This document shows positions 32,401 to 41,589 of a DNA stretch of 64,000 bases, piece by piece (position 1 is the stretch's first letter; the number at the start of each line of letters is the position of its first letter). A program made the translations under genes and the position numbers. The notes under the pieces are model-generated. The model was not told the origin of the DNA. It saw only the letters and a list, made by a program, of their open reading frames with translations, and did not search any database. The stretch is from Desmospora activa DSM 45169. GTDB taxonomy: Bacteria > Bacillota > Bacilli > Thermoactinomycetales > DSM-45169. Location: NCBI RefSeq assembly GCF_003046315.1, contig NZ_PZZP01000001.1, positions 2,356,001-2,420,000 on the forward strand, in the 5' to 3' direction.

Positions 32401-34818
32401 TCAATCATAAAACCGTACATTTATATCATCATCGATCTTGGCATGTTTATGGGAGGTAACGATATATCTGCTACCATTTTTGCAAAAAGTATAATCTTTA
32501 CTTGCAGCAACCTGCCGTGTGGTTTCAATAACCATCACATCCTCTTCCTGGGTGAGGTGAAAGCGGATACTATCTTTCTCCACCGCTGCGATCTCGGCGG
32601 TGGAATAAACAATCATCACATCGCCAAATGTAAGGTGAAGCGGCAACATTACTCCACTCCTGCTCTGTAGGAGCAGGTTTTGTCCACCCAACAACGCACG
32701 TCCGTTTTCATACAGATGTAACCGCTTATCAAATCCATCGAGATTGAGAATATGAAGAAACCTGCCCACTCCTGGTGCTGCGGTTGATGTCATAAAAATG
32801 CCGTGGTCAGGACAATCATGTGTAAGCGTCGGTACAGCCCCCAGCTTTTCCAAGATAGTCTGAAACAACGAGATATCACAGTTGTATTGAGCGGCAATAA
32901 CGACCGCTCTGCCGTTGCCGACAGCAGCATCAAAACCACACACTTCTCCACCATCATAAAGGCGAAAAAGGACCTCCGCCCCTTTCCCCACCTCTAAGCG
33001 CTGGGCGAAATGGGTCCGTACCTCCGGCCGTGGCGCTGCCCATCCATCGGCACACAACGATAGATAATAACGGTCAGAAGAATATTTGTAACCTCGCGGC
33101 TTCACACCGAGTGCATCTGCAAGCAACAAGCATGGATTTCCTTCCATATCGTAGAGAGGAACTTCCCCGTACAGAAGAATGCGTCCCCCTGCCTGCAAAT
33201 AAGTGATCAGCTTCTGTTGAATCCTAACGGGCATATAACGAGCGGACGGCAAGATCAAGACCCGTGTCGTCTCCGGGTTGATCGGTCGATTCTGAATATC
33301 GATGGCGCCAAAACGGTAACCGGCGAGCAGTATCGCTCGGGCCATCATTTCCCATGCGCCATCAGCGCGGTTTGCTTCAAGATTTTGCACCATTTCCTTC
33401 ATTTTATCGCTACCGGGGTACGAATACTCAGTCATAAAATAGTCTGGTATAAAGGCGAAGGCGATCTCGTCATGCTCCTCTTCCATGATTGCCAGCTTGT
33501 CTGAGACAGCCATCATCGTCTGAATCGAATGAGCCATGCGTGGATAGGTATAATTAAGCTCACCCTCAGGACTGATCGGAGCAGCAAATCCATGCCGCTC
33601 CCCTGTAAAGGCGATGCGGTCGTTTCCGTTATGTGGCTTTTCGTGCAGACGGTAATTATAACCGCCAGCGAATAAGTAGTAGTTTAGCAGCCGATTGCCT
33701 TGGGCGATACACATTCGCATCTTTAGATCAACCGCAGAAGGATCGTACCGTGCCCCGTGAGAACAGTCAAAATTGCCATCGCCACAGTTAAATTCGACAG
33801 ATGTCAGGGGTTGATCTGGGAGATGAACCGCATCCATAAAAGCGTTGATCAGATAGAGATCTTGGAAATTTCCCATGGTTAAGTCGCCAAAATAAAGATC
33901 GGAGCCGGACAAATAACCCGGTGCCTGTGTATACGCCTCAAACAGCTGACTGATCCCGATTGGAAACAGAAGTCCGCGACCGGCGGATGAACCGTGGATA
34001 TTGACCACAAACGGTATATCCCGCACGCCACTTTCCTCTGCCCAGGAACGTAGCTTCGCCACATAACGGGCAAAGCGATTTCTCATATAGTACCCCAAAT
34101 CGCACAACAATGCGGTCGCATACTCCTCCCGAGGAGAACGCAATTCCTTTTCTCTCGCTTCCTGATTGTCCCAGTCGATGGGATAGCGAGACTGTAATGT
34201 CTGCGCAGGATATCTCGTTTGCAGCCAACCGAAAAAATCGGTGATAACATTGTCCGTTAAGTCGGGACTATTGCTTACCCAGGAGAGCATCCCAATCTCA
34301 TTGTCGAGCTGAACGCCGATAATATTGCCACCCTTTGTTATCAATCGAGGCTCAATCACCGCCATTACAGCGGCAAACCATCTACGCGCTTCCTGTAAAA
34401 AGCCGGGTGAAAGGTAGTCGACGGTTTTTGTGGGCACCTCTTTACCATCCCAGCTGATGGGAACGATGTGCGGATGCTTCTCATAGATCCAGTAAGGCAG
34501 ACCCTCGTTTTTCATCTCAGCCATGATAAAAGGACCGGGACGGACAAAAAAGTAGAGACCGTTTTCTTTGCACAGATCGATAAACCCGCCTAAATCCAAC
34601 TCCGGTTTTGTTTTCCCCGTCAAATCGATGGCACCTTCTACCGGTTCATGGCAGAGCCAGGGCACGTAGGAGGCAACCGCATTGCAACCGGCCGCCTTCA
34701 GCTTATCGATGCGATCCTGCCAATCTTTTTGTTGCAATCGAAAATAATGAATCTCTCCACACATGATAATCTGCGGCTCGCCATTGATCAAAATCTGCTT
34801 ATCCCTGATCTCGATCAC
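32401..34818 (-). CDS. Glycoside hydrolase family 35 beta-galactosidase
   Basis: 805 residues, cytoplasmic (no signal peptide). The N-terminal TIM barrel shows the GH35 pattern: GEIHYFRLQQKDWQDRI, PWLCHEP, RPGPFIMAEMKNEGLPYW. The proton donor motif is GVQLDNEIG (Glu near 174; Asp replaces the usual Glu in ENE) and the nucleophile is the Glu of TSVEFNCGDG (near 342). It hydrolyses terminal beta-galactosides brought in by the adjacent ABC transporter. It is the last gene of the LacI-SBP-permease-permease-hydrolase operon, 101 bases after the second permease. Start ATG 34818. Specificity (galactan oligosaccharides or other) is not readable. Confidence 0.9.
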   Translation of the reverse strand: MIEIRDKQILINGEPQIIMCGEIHYFRLQQKDWQDRIDKLKAAGCNAVASYVPWLCHEPVEGAIDLTGKTKPELDLGGFIDLCKENGLYFFVRPGPFIMAEMKNEGLPYWIYEKHPHIVPISWDGKEVPTKTVDYLSPGFLQEARRWFAAVMAVIEPRLITKGGNIIGVQLDNEIGMLSWVSNSPDLTDNVITDFFGWLQTRYPAQTLQSRYPIDWDNQEAREKELRSPREEYATALLCDLGYYMRNRFARYVAKLRSWAEESGVRDIPFVVNIHGSSAGRGLLFPIGISQLFEAYTQAPGYLSGSDLYFGDLTMGNFQDLYLINAFMDAVHLPDQPLTSVEFNCGDGNFDCSHGARYDPSAVDLKMRMCIAQGNRLLNYYLFAGGYNYRLHEKPHNGNDRIAFTGERHGFAAPISPEGELNYTYPRMAHSIQTMMAVSDKLAIMEEEHDEIAFAFIPDYFMTEYSYPGSDKMKEMVQNLEANRADGAWEMMARAILLAGYRFGAIDIQNRPINPETTRVLILPSARYMPVRIQQKLITYLQAGGRILLYGEVPLYDMEGNPCLLLADALGVKPRGYKYSSDRYYLSLCADGWAAPRPEVRTHFAQRLEVGKGAEVLFRLYDGGEVCGFDAAVGNGRAVVIAAQYNCDISLFQTILEKLGAVPTLTHDCPDHGIFMTSTAAPGVGRFLHILNLDGFDKRLHLYENGRALLGGQNLLLQSRSGVMLPLHLTFGDVMIVYSTAEIAAVEKDSIRFHLTQEEDVMVIETTRQVAASKDYTFCKNGSRYIVTSHKHAKIDDDINVRFYD

Positions 34819-34919
34819 ACTTAACCCACCCTTCTGTATGCATCAATTGCATACTAACGGTGACTCCCCACTTTTCGTCAATATCCTATTAGATTTAACG
34901 AACGATTCGTAGAGGAAGC

Positions 34920-35789
34920 CTATTTAAACGAAGTTAATGAAGCACCTGCCTCTATAAATTTTTTCTGACCGATAAAGTAGATAATCACCGAAGGGAGTGT
35001 AAAGATAACTCCCGCAGCCATCAACAATTCCCACTGTGCGCCATGTTGAGATAAAAATCCTTGCAGTCCCAATGTGATCGTCCACAATCGATCATCGTTT
35101 AGATAGATGAGCGGGCCCATAAAGTCATTCCAAACGCCTACAAAGGTAAAGATGGCGATCGCGGCCAATGGAGGTTTCAACAAGGGATAAATGATCTGTA
35201 GATAGATCCTGATTTCCGACGCGCCGTCAATGCGGGCCGCTTCTGACAATTCCTTCGGAATGCCCATCATAAACTGGCGCAATAAAAAGATATTGAAGGC
35301 GGAACCGAAAAAAGCGCCAATCGTCAATGGGATATAAGTGTTAACCCAACCGAGTTGAGCAAAAATGATGTACACGGGAATCATCGTCACTTGAGGTGGC
35401 AAGATCATAGTGGCGATTATGATGCCAAAAACGAACCTGCGCCCCTTCCACTCAATTCGGGAAAGGGAATAAGCCGTCAGTGGTGACGCAATCAATTGTC
35501 CAACAATATTAACCGTGCACAGAAAGATTGTATTTAAGGTGTATCGAAAAAAGGGCATGGCTTCAAATGTCCGTATATAATTATCCCATCTCGGCTCTTG
35601 TGGCCAAAAGGTCGGCGGAATCTGAAATATTTCCTGCGGTGTTTTCAAGGAGGAAAGAATCAACCAAATAAACGGAAACAAAAACAGCAGCCCGATTGCG
35701 GATAATACAAGATGAGGCAAAATCAGTTTTTTAAACCGATTCCCAGCGGTCGCAATCTCCTTTTTTATGGGGACGCGCAATCCTTCCAT
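34920..35789 (-). CDS. Carbohydrate ABC transporter permease (MalG type)
   Basis: 289 residues, six transmembrane segments, with the ATPase-docking EAA motif EAARIDGASEIRIYLQIIYP. It forms the membrane channel with the MalF-type permease encoded just upstream; its ATG 35789 directly follows that gene's stop (TAA-ATG), so the two are translationally coupled. No ATPase gene lies in the operon; a shared MsmX-like ATPase elsewhere is the usual solution in Bacillales. Confidence 0.93.
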   Translation of the reverse strand: MEGLRVPIKKEIATAGNRFKKLILPHLVLSAIGLLFLFPFIWLILSSLKTPQEIFQIPPTFWPQEPRWDNYIRTFEAMPFFRYTLNTIFLCTVNIVGQLIASPLTAYSLSRIEWKGRRFVFGIIIATMILPPQVTMIPVYIIFAQLGWVNTYIPLTIGAFFGSAFNIFLLRQFMMGIPKELSEAARIDGASEIRIYLQIIYPLLKPPLAAIAIFTFVGVWNDFMGPLIYLNDDRLWTITLGLQGFLSQHGAQWELLMAAGVIFTLPSVIIYFIGQKKFIEAGASLTSFK

Positions 35790-36677
35790 TTACTCACCCC
35801 CATAGTAGACCCAACGTAGGGAACTTTTAAAAATGACTACGGTGATCAACATAACGATAACAAACAAGATCCACGCCAGCGCGCTGGCATATCCCATATT
35901 CAGATTGACGAAGGCTTCATTGTAAAGGTATACCGCATAAAACAGCAAGCTTTGGTCCGGCCCACCTAAAGCGCCTCCCGTCAAAATAACCGATTCGGTA
36001 AAGATCTGAAATGCTCCGATTAGTCCCATAATCAGTTGGAACAATGTAACCGGCGATAACGCCGGCAAAATGATCGCATAAAATTTGTGCCACCAATTGG
36101 CACCATCAATAGAAGCAGCCTCGTAAAAATCCTTGGGTATCCCCTGAAGAGCGGCAAGATAAATTAGAGCACCGCCTCCGCTCCCAAATAAACCCATGAT
36201 GATCAGAGAGGGCTTTGTAAATGCGGGATCCATCAACCACGCGGGATCAGGAAGGTGTAAATAGCGCAAAACCGTGTTCAGAATCCCCATCTCCGGATTA
36301 AAAATCCACAGCCACAAAATGGAGCCAGCTACACCAGGGATCACCGTTGGCAAATAGTAAACCGTGCGATACAAGGCGATGCCTTTCACCTTCATATTTA
36401 GCAACAACGCAATCAACAAACTGACAAGCAACGAAATCGGAACAGCGATAAACGCCATAAAAAATGTATTGCCCAAAGCTTTGTAAAAGTTTTCATCCTG
36501 AAAAATGCGAATATAGTTGTCAAAGCCTACCCACTTCGCATCAGTAAAAATATCGTATTCTGTAAAACTGAAATAAAACGACTGGACAAACGGAATTACG
36601 GTCAAAAACAGAAAGCCGGTAATAAAGGGTGAAGCAAATGCCAAGCCCAACCAAAAATCCTGCTGTTTTTTCTTCAT
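35790..36677 (-). CDS. Carbohydrate ABC transporter permease (MalF type)
   Basis: About 295 residues with six transmembrane segments and EAA motif EAASIDGANWWHKFYAIILP. It is the partner of the MalG-type permease. ATG 36677 begins MKKKQQDFW, a typical short cytoplasmic start; a TTG at 36728 is in frame but has no site. A large stem-loop (36748-36802) lies between it and the binding-protein gene. Confidence 0.92.
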   Translation of the reverse strand: MKKKQQDFWLGLAFASPFITGFLFLTVIPFVQSFYFSFTEYDIFTDAKWVGFDNYIRIFQDENFYKALGNTFFMAFIAVPISLLVSLLIALLLNMKVKGIALYRTVYYLPTVIPGVAGSILWLWIFNPEMGILNTVLRYLHLPDPAWLMDPAFTKPSLIIMGLFGSGGGALIYLAALQGIPKDFYEAASIDGANWWHKFYAIILPALSPVTLFQLIMGLIGAFQIFTESVILTGGALGGPDQSLLFYAVYLYNEAFVNLNMGYASALAWILFVIVMLITVVIFKSSLRWVYYGGE

Positions 36678-36747
36678 ATTTATCAGCGCAAAAAATTTAC
36701 TCCACTCAAACGTGTCTGATAAATCCAAACCGGGAGTGTTGGGGCTT

Positions 36748-36802
36748 GTGTGGTCGTCCTACTTATATCGCTAACAGTGCAATGGCTCTCCGACGACCAC
36801 AC
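36748..36802 (-). promoter_or_regulatory. Intercistronic stem-loop between binding protein and permease genes
   Basis: Perfect 11-bp arms GTGTGGTCGTC (36748-36758) and GACGACCACAC (36792-36802) enclose 33 bases. No T-run follows, so it more likely protects the upstream binding-protein mRNA or partly terminates, as in other sugar-ABC operons. Confidence 0.6.
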
Positions 36803-36900
36803 AGACCCTTTTCACGGAATTAAATTATCAGACATGGCCAAGAGGTCGGCTTGCGCTATTCCCCCTTTTTTCAGGATACGACGCCATCGTGGATAAACAG

Positions 36901-38181
36901 CTATTTCTCCATCTTGTCGACAAGGGGTTGAATCTCTTTTTCCACCTCTTGCAGCCCTTGCTCAAGTGAAACTTTCCCGCGATTGATCCGGTCGATCTGC
37001 TTATGAATTTCTCCCATGTATTTCTCCATAAAAGGAAGTGACGGTAGAGGTTCCATTTTTTCGCTGTTGGCGTACGCAAGGAAACGATCAAATTTGGGAA
37101 CGCTTTCAAAAATGGGGTCATCCATGGCACTTTGACGCGGAGGCAAGTTTCCGATCGCTGTATCAAATTCAACCATCTTCTCCTTTGCCGTCAGCCACTC
37201 CATAAACTTCCATGCCGCATCCGGTTGATCCGCTCCTTTCGGAATATACAGTAGATTGACATTGATATAACCAGCGTTTTCCGCCTCGGGACTGTTTTTG
37301 TCATATGGCACAGGAGCAACATCATAATTCAACTGAGGCGCATTTTTTTCAAGGAGCGGAGCTAGCCATTCCCCATCCAATGTCATGGCATACTTCCCGG
37401 TGGCAAAGGGATCTTGTGGTGAGCCATAGGTTCCGTTTCCAGCCAGAAGGCGGTCGATGTTTTCAGGCCCATGCTTTTGCCATATGTCCTCACTTAACTG
37501 GACGGAAGCTTTAAAGCCGGGATCGAGCGGGGTTACCGTTTTCTTTTCCGGATCCCACAAACGTCCTTCAAATGATTGCATCCAAATGTGAGGAGTTGTG
37601 CCCGGCCATAACCCTAGCGTCACCAACCGTCCGTCTTTCTTTTTGCTCAGTTTGTCTTCGTATTTCCGCAACTCTTGTATCGTTTTGGGAGGACCATCAA
37701 ATCCCGCTTCTTGAAGAAGATCTTTATTGTAATAGAGCATCCAGGTATTCATGCCAAGGGGCAAACCATAGGTTTTACGCTTGTAGGTAACTGCCTCTCG
37801 TGCAGCAGGCAAATAATCCTCCATATCATATCCATTTGTCTGAATATAGTCATCCAAGGGCAACATTGCCCCTTTTTCAGCCCATGAAGATAGATTGATC
37901 TCATCAGGAAGAGAGGCGAGATCGGGTGGATTCCCTCCGACAATCGCTGTCATCTGCTTCTGGGTATCGCCTTGAGCCAATCCGTTGACATAGATCTCAT
38001 CTTGGCTGCGGTTAAATTCATCGATCAATTTCTCCATCGCATCAGAACCTTCCCCCAACCATGTATACCAAAAGTCGACCTTCACCCTGTCTCCACCGCT
38101 GCCCTCGGAGGGGTTGCATCCCACCGAGCCCAGCAGGACCAACCCAATCGTCCATGCAGAGACCATTCGCATCCATGTCAC
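36901..38181 (-). CDS. Sugar ABC transporter substrate-binding lipoprotein
   Basis: About 426 residues of the cluster B extracellular binding protein family. The signal peptide ends in lipobox LGSVGC. Family features include VDFWYTWLGEGSDAMEKLI, GGNPPDLASL, YGLPLGMNTWMLYYNKDLL and a C-terminal WKFMEWLTAKEKMVEF. It captures the sugar outside the membrane and delivers it to the two permeases. GTG 38181 lies 8 bases after AAAAAGGGG; GTG 38190 overlaps that site. It follows the LacI gene by 18 bases and is the first transport gene of the operon. Confidence 0.92.
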   Translation of the reverse strand: MTWMRMVSAWTIGLVLLGSVGCNPSEGSGGDRVKVDFWYTWLGEGSDAMEKLIDEFNRSQDEIYVNGLAQGDTQKQMTAIVGGNPPDLASLPDEINLSSWAEKGAMLPLDDYIQTNGYDMEDYLPAAREAVTYKRKTYGLPLGMNTWMLYYNKDLLQEAGFDGPPKTIQELRKYEDKLSKKKDGRLVTLGLWPGTTPHIWMQSFEGRLWDPEKKTVTPLDPGFKASVQLSEDIWQKHGPENIDRLLAGNGTYGSPQDPFATGKYAMTLDGEWLAPLLEKNAPQLNYDVAPVPYDKNSPEAENAGYINVNLLYIPKGADQPDAAWKFMEWLTAKEKMVEFDTAIGNLPPRQSAMDDPIFESVPKFDRFLAYANSEKMEPLPSLPFMEKYMGEIHKQIDRINRGKVSLEQGLQEVEKEIQPLVDKMEK

Positions 38182-38199
38182 GTGAAACACCCCTTTTTC

Positions 38200-39213
38200 T
38201 TAACTATTGGCTAAATCCCTTTCAACCCTGCGACAGGACTCCCGTTCAATCAGCTGTGTTTGCAGCGTATACGATTGCTGTTCCAGCTCTTCTCCGTTTA
38301 AAACCTGTAAGATCAAGTGTGCCGCCAGCGAACCCATTTGATATTTGGGTTGATGAATCGTCGTCAAGGGAGGGGTAGTATACTGTGATAGCAAAATGTC
38401 GTCATATCCGATAATCGAAATATCCTCCGGCACCTTTATTCCGCTTTCAGCAAATGCCTGTAAGCCACCGATCGCCATTTCGTCGTTTGCATAAAATACT
38501 GCGCTCGGTAAAGGCCGTTGTGATAGCAGCATGTTGGTGGCATGATACCCTCCTTGCTGTGTAAACTCACCACAAATCTGCCATTTTCCAGGAAGAGTCA
38601 ATCCATTTTCAGAAAGCGCTTTCAAAAAACCTTTGTAACGTTCCTGATTATCGTAGGAAACCACCGGTCCACTGATATATGCAATCGCACGATGCCCCAA
38701 ATTAAGCAGATAATTGGCTGCATCGTACCCACCCCGTTCATTGTCCACCTGGATATGGAGTGTGTGAGTGTGGGGGAGATTCCGATCCAACACCACCACC
38801 GGAAAACCATTCCGGGCCGAGCGCGCAATCGTTTCATCATCGAGATTGTGCGCTAGGATCACAACACCATCACTTCTTTTTTCCAACAAGAAGCGTTTTG
38901 GTGTCATGTTTTTTCCACCCAAAGAGCTACAGGTGATGAGGTCATAGCCATTGGATAACGCGACATCTTGTACTCCTCGAATCAATTCGGAGAAAAACGG
39001 TCCAGACAGGTCATCCAAAATTAATACAAGTGTGTTGGTTTTGATTTTTTTCAGATCAGAAGCTGAACCGTTTTTTTGATAGTTTAATTGTTTAGCCGCC
39101 GCCTCCACCCTTTTTCTCGTTTCCGGTTTTACATGCTTTTTGCCATTGAGTGAACTGGATGCCGTAGAAACGGATACCGCCGCCAGCTTTGCCACATCTT
39201 TAATCGTCGCCAT
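38200..39213 (-). CDS. LacI-family transcriptional repressor of the galactoside operon
   Basis: 337 residues. The N-terminal helix-turn-helix and hinge are ATIKDVAKLAAVSVSTAS...RVEAAAKQLNY; a periplasmic-binding-like sugar sensor domain follows (residues 60-330). ATG 39213 is preferred, being 6 bases after GGGAGG; ATG 39219 abuts that site. It is the first gene of its own operon, so it probably represses itself and the transporter/GH35 genes from two operators at 39254-39264 and 39321-39330 until a sugar binds. Confidence 0.92.
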   Translation of the reverse strand: MATIKDVAKLAAVSVSTASSSLNGKKHVKPETRKRVEAAAKQLNYQKNGSASDLKKIKTNTLVLILDDLSGPFFSELIRGVQDVALSNGYDLITCSSLGGKNMTPKRFLLEKRSDGVVILAHNLDDETIARSARNGFPVVVLDRNLPHTHTLHIQVDNERGGYDAANYLLNLGHRAIAYISGPVVSYDNQERYKGFLKALSENGLTLPGKWQICGEFTQQGGYHATNMLLSQRPLPSAVFYANDEMAIGGLQAFAESGIKVPEDISIIGYDDILLSQYTTPPLTTIHQPKYQMGSLAAHLILQVLNGEELEQQSYTLQTQLIERESCRRVERDLANS

Positions 39214-39253
39214 CCTCATCCTCCCTAAGGGAATATTTCGTATATTTGAAAAG

Positions 39254-39330
39254 GAAAACGTTTCGATTTTATGCGATATTGAGAACAAACAAAACGTCAG
39301 TTTTAACCAGAAATATTATCGAAACGTTTC
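39254..39330 (-). promoter_or_regulatory. Promoter with two LacI-type operators
   Basis: Two near-identical palindromes, GAAAACGTTTC (39254-39264) and GAAACGTTTC (39321-39330), have centres about 66 bases apart. A -10-like TAAAAT (minus, 39271-39266) with TTTTGT 17 bases upstream lies between them. Such pairs suit a looping LacI repressor; the core also resembles a cre site. Confidence 0.6.
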
Positions 39331-39404
39331 TATAAATTGATCTTATTCGAAATATAACCGATATCGATGGATGTGTCAATTCGCCGAACCCGATTAACAT
39401 GAAT

Positions 39405-39455
39405 AAAAAACCCCTGAGTTTCATGCCTCATGGTGACATGGTTCTCATAGGGGTT
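39405..39455 (-). terminator. Terminator of the acetyltransferase gene
   Basis: Minus-strand AACCCCTATGAG / CTCAGGGGTTTTTT stem-loop just after the stop at 39465. Confidence 0.7.
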
Positions 39456-39464
39456 AAATGCGTT

Positions 39465-40049
39465 TTAGCGCCTATCCGTTTGCATCAGCGCCTCATTCTT
39501 CTTGTTCGGCTGAAGCTTCTCCCATTCCTCCGCAGTCATCGCAAAAATTTCATGGTCTTCCCAGCGGCCGTTTATCTTTAAATGACGAGGGGATAATCCC
39601 ACCCGATGAAAGCCGATTTTTTGCAACAGGCGAATGGAAGGTTGATTATCAGGCATGACACTTGCTTCAACACGATGAAGGCCGCCTTCGGCAAAGGCAA
39701 AGTCCAATACTTCCTGCACCGCTTCTCCCATCAGTCCTTTCCCGGTGTAGCGATGGTCGAGGAAATATCCAAGCGTAGCGTTTTGCCAGGCGCCCCGTAC
39801 AATGTTGGATAAATGGACGCGTCCGATTAGACGATCGTTTTCCCGTAGAAAGACGCCAAATCCATAGGCGTGGTCCTGTCGCCAATCGCGCATCGATTGC
39901 CGAATTACCTGTTCCTGTGAGCGCAGGCTGAAAAAACCGTCCTCCCTTACCGGCTCATAGGGTTGTACAAATTTACGGTTTTCCAGTCGCAGCTTCCAAT
40001 GGGCTTCCACATCTTCCAATCCCAATCGTCGCACCATCACACGGTTCAT
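39465..40049 (-). CDS. GNAT acetyltransferase, RimJ/RimL type
   Basis: 194 residues. Acetyl-CoA binding motif A is seen as LGYFLDHRYTGKGLMGEAVQEVL, preceded by LIGRVHLSNIVRGAWQNA and followed by HRVEASVMPDNQPSIRLLQKIGF, a pattern specific for RimJ/RimL-like N-terminal protein acetyltransferases. ATG 40049 has AGGGAGGGG 6 bases upstream. A terminator hairpin at 40076-40114 lies just before the ribosome site, so reading from upstream is blocked or regulated. The acceptor is unknown. Confidence 0.9.
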   Translation of the reverse strand: MNRVMVRRLGLEDVEAHWKLRLENRKFVQPYEPVREDGFFSLRSQEQVIRQSMRDWRQDHAYGFGVFLRENDRLIGRVHLSNIVRGAWQNATLGYFLDHRYTGKGLMGEAVQEVLDFAFAEGGLHRVEASVMPDNQPSIRLLQKIGFHRVGLSPRHLKINGRWEDHEIFAMTAEEWEKLQPNKKNEALMQTDRR

Positions 40050-40075
40050 CCCCATCCCCTCCCTATCTTCTTCAG

Positions 40076-40114
40076 AAAAAAACGACCGTCGACCTCCCTG
40101 ATCGACGGCAGTCG
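40076..40114 (-). terminator. Terminator hairpin just upstream of the acetyltransferase start
   Basis: Minus-strand stem CCGTCGA / TCGACGG followed by TCGTTTTTTT, 25-60 bases before ATG 40049 and about 170 bases after the preceding gene. It may end the preceding transcript or act as a leader attenuator. Confidence 0.65.
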
Positions 40115-40285
40115 CAAACGATGCCAAGTAAGTGAATTCAGATCACCAGGAAGGCTCGTCTTTGGCTCCTGCTGGTTGCAAAAAAATAGAAGCGGTGGGC
40201 TCCATAACCTTCGCGAGAGTGCCCGTTTTTCTACCACAAAAGTCCCTGCCAAAGTTGCCTCTGGTATGGATCCGGGATCTAATCG

Positions 40286-40621
40286 CTACTTTTGTGCCAA
40301 TGTCACTTGAATGGCAATGGGGCGCACACTTTCATCAATCGAGATCCATCCCCGTTCCTGACATTTTTTTAAAGCCTTGTCCACTTCTGCTTTCGTCAGA
40401 CCCGCATCCGCCGTCCAATCCTTTACCGCAATCCGACCAGGTTGCTTGGTGGCGGCACCTAAACCCAAATAGCGACGAATGAGATAACCCATCAGTTTCA
40501 TTTCTGCTTTTGTCGCCTGCTTCGATCCGACGACGTCGTCCAGATACATTTCCACTAATTGCAATGAACGGGGTGATACTGCCAGAGCTTCACTTCCTTT
40601 GGGTCCATACCACGTTGACAT
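40286..40621 (-). CDS. Hypothetical winged-helix-like protein
   Basis: 111 residues from ATG 40621, with GGGAGGAG about 10 bases upstream. The segment from EMKLMGYLIRRYLGL to CQERGWISIDES has helix-turn-helix/wing spacing (AVKDWTADAGLTKAEVDKAL), suggesting a small DNA-binding fold, but no family is recognised. It begins MSTWYGPKGSEALAVSP. Its downstream neighbour, the acetyltransferase, is separated by about 236 bases with a terminator. Confidence 0.6.
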   Translation of the reverse strand: MSTWYGPKGSEALAVSPRSLQLVEMYLDDVVGSKQATKAEMKLMGYLIRRYLGLGAATKQPGRIAVKDWTADAGLTKAEVDKALKKCQERGWISIDESVRPIAIQVTLAQK

Positions 40622-40780
40622 CCCGATGATGTTTCTCCTCCCGTTTTTTGCTTTTATCCATGTGCGTATCGAGGGAAAGCCACAGAATTTAGTTAATCGT
40701 TCTTTCTTCACAGCCTTGCTTCCGTCATATTTGAACGGAATTAAGTATACAGAAGTTTGACGGTAGGTTCAATGAATACA

Positions 40781-40811
40781 ACACCCCCGGCCACAGCATG
40801 GCCGGGGGTGT
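40781..40811 (-). terminator. Terminator after yunC
   Basis: Perfect 13-bp stem ACACCCCCGGCCA / TGGCCGGGGGTGT with a 5-base loop 27 bases after the yunC stop. Confidence 0.85.
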
Positions 40812-40837
40812 AATGTGAAATTCTGTTAGATTGAGAG

Positions 40838-41140
40838 TCACAACATCTTTAACAACGCATCGCGACCGCTCATACCGGGAGTGATTCCCTGCGCTTCCCC
40901 TTCCAGGGTGACCATTTCCAAGGGAGCCTCCAACAAATCGGAAAGTGTTCGCACACCGACTGCGCGACCGGCTACAATTTTGCGATCAGGCAGACGCTTG
41001 TTGAGCAGCTCAACATCCAAGGCCCCACACATGATATACCCCTTATCGGTAGTGATCACCAACAGATTGGTTTTAGGTAGCTTCACTTCAATGCCCAAAA
41101 CGGTGTGACCCTCTATCTTTAGTGGCTGAAGTTGAACCAT
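40838..41140 (-). CDS. yunC: YunC family protein (DUF1805)
   Basis: 100 residues, the expected length. The DUF1805 fold is recognisable from GHTVLGIEVKLPKTNLLVI, GYIMCGALDVELLNKRL and a C-terminal GITPGMSGRDALLKML. The family function is unknown. ATG 41140 lies after GGGAGGGG. In Bacillus subtilis yunC adjoins yunD, yunE and yunF; here the order is kept but a DUF6154-like gene and queT lie in between. Confidence 0.9.
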   Translation of the reverse strand: MVQLQPLKIEGHTVLGIEVKLPKTNLLVITTDKGYIMCGALDVELLNKRLPDRKIVAGRAVGVRTLSDLLEAPLEMVTLEGEAQGITPGMSGRDALLKML

Positions 41141-41218
41141 GCCATCCCCTCCCATCCCAAGCAGGTACCATACACTTTATGAGCGGATGAAGAGGGAAGT
41201 GCCCGTTTTCTTCAACGT

Positions 41219-41473
41219 TCAATGATAGCGAGGGCCCGGCACGGTGTCGTCTTCGCCCAACTGCCCTTCTTGTGCCATTTTCATTTTAAGCATTTCCACC
41301 AAATAAACCCCTACCATCTGAATCACTTCTTCGTCTTCCATTCCTCCGATTAAGGTCATCATATCCTGGCGGCTCTGATCTTCCAATATATTGAGCACAA
41401 CTGAAATGGCGTTTTCCTCGTCTTCTCCCAGCTGTTCCCGGTATAATGAATAGATGTCGTCCACAAAACGCAT
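41219..41473 (-). CDS. Small acidic protein, DUF6154-like
   Basis: 84 residues, all-helical and acidic (YREQLGEDEENAISVVLNIL, SRQDMMTLIGGMEDEEVIQM) with no membrane segment. The pattern resembles the DUF6154 family of Bacillales, known only by sequence. ATG 41473 follows AGGAGGATC. It may be co-transcribed with yunC, which begins 79 bases downstream. Confidence 0.75.
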   Translation of the reverse strand: MRFVDDIYSLYREQLGEDEENAISVVLNILEDQSRQDMMTLIGGMEDEEVIQMVGVYLVEMLKMKMAQEGQLGEDDTVPGPRYH

Positions 41474-41589
41474 ATTCTAAGATCCTCCTCTATTCAAACA
41501 TCCCACCGTTATAGATGTGTCTATAACCTATCCGGCAAAAAAGAAAACCATCCATGGACATACTAATTTATGAAAGGAGTGTGTCACCC

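Noticed and set aside
32281-32670. 129-codon plus-strand open frame over the end of the GH35 gene
   Set aside because: It is the antisense shadow of the well-supported GH35 gene and has no ribosome site.
41474-41589. Possible preQ1 riboswitch before queT
   Set aside because: The sequence CCACCGTTATAGATG...CCGGCAAAAAAG has an A-rich tail but not the conserved preQ1-I loop or pairing.
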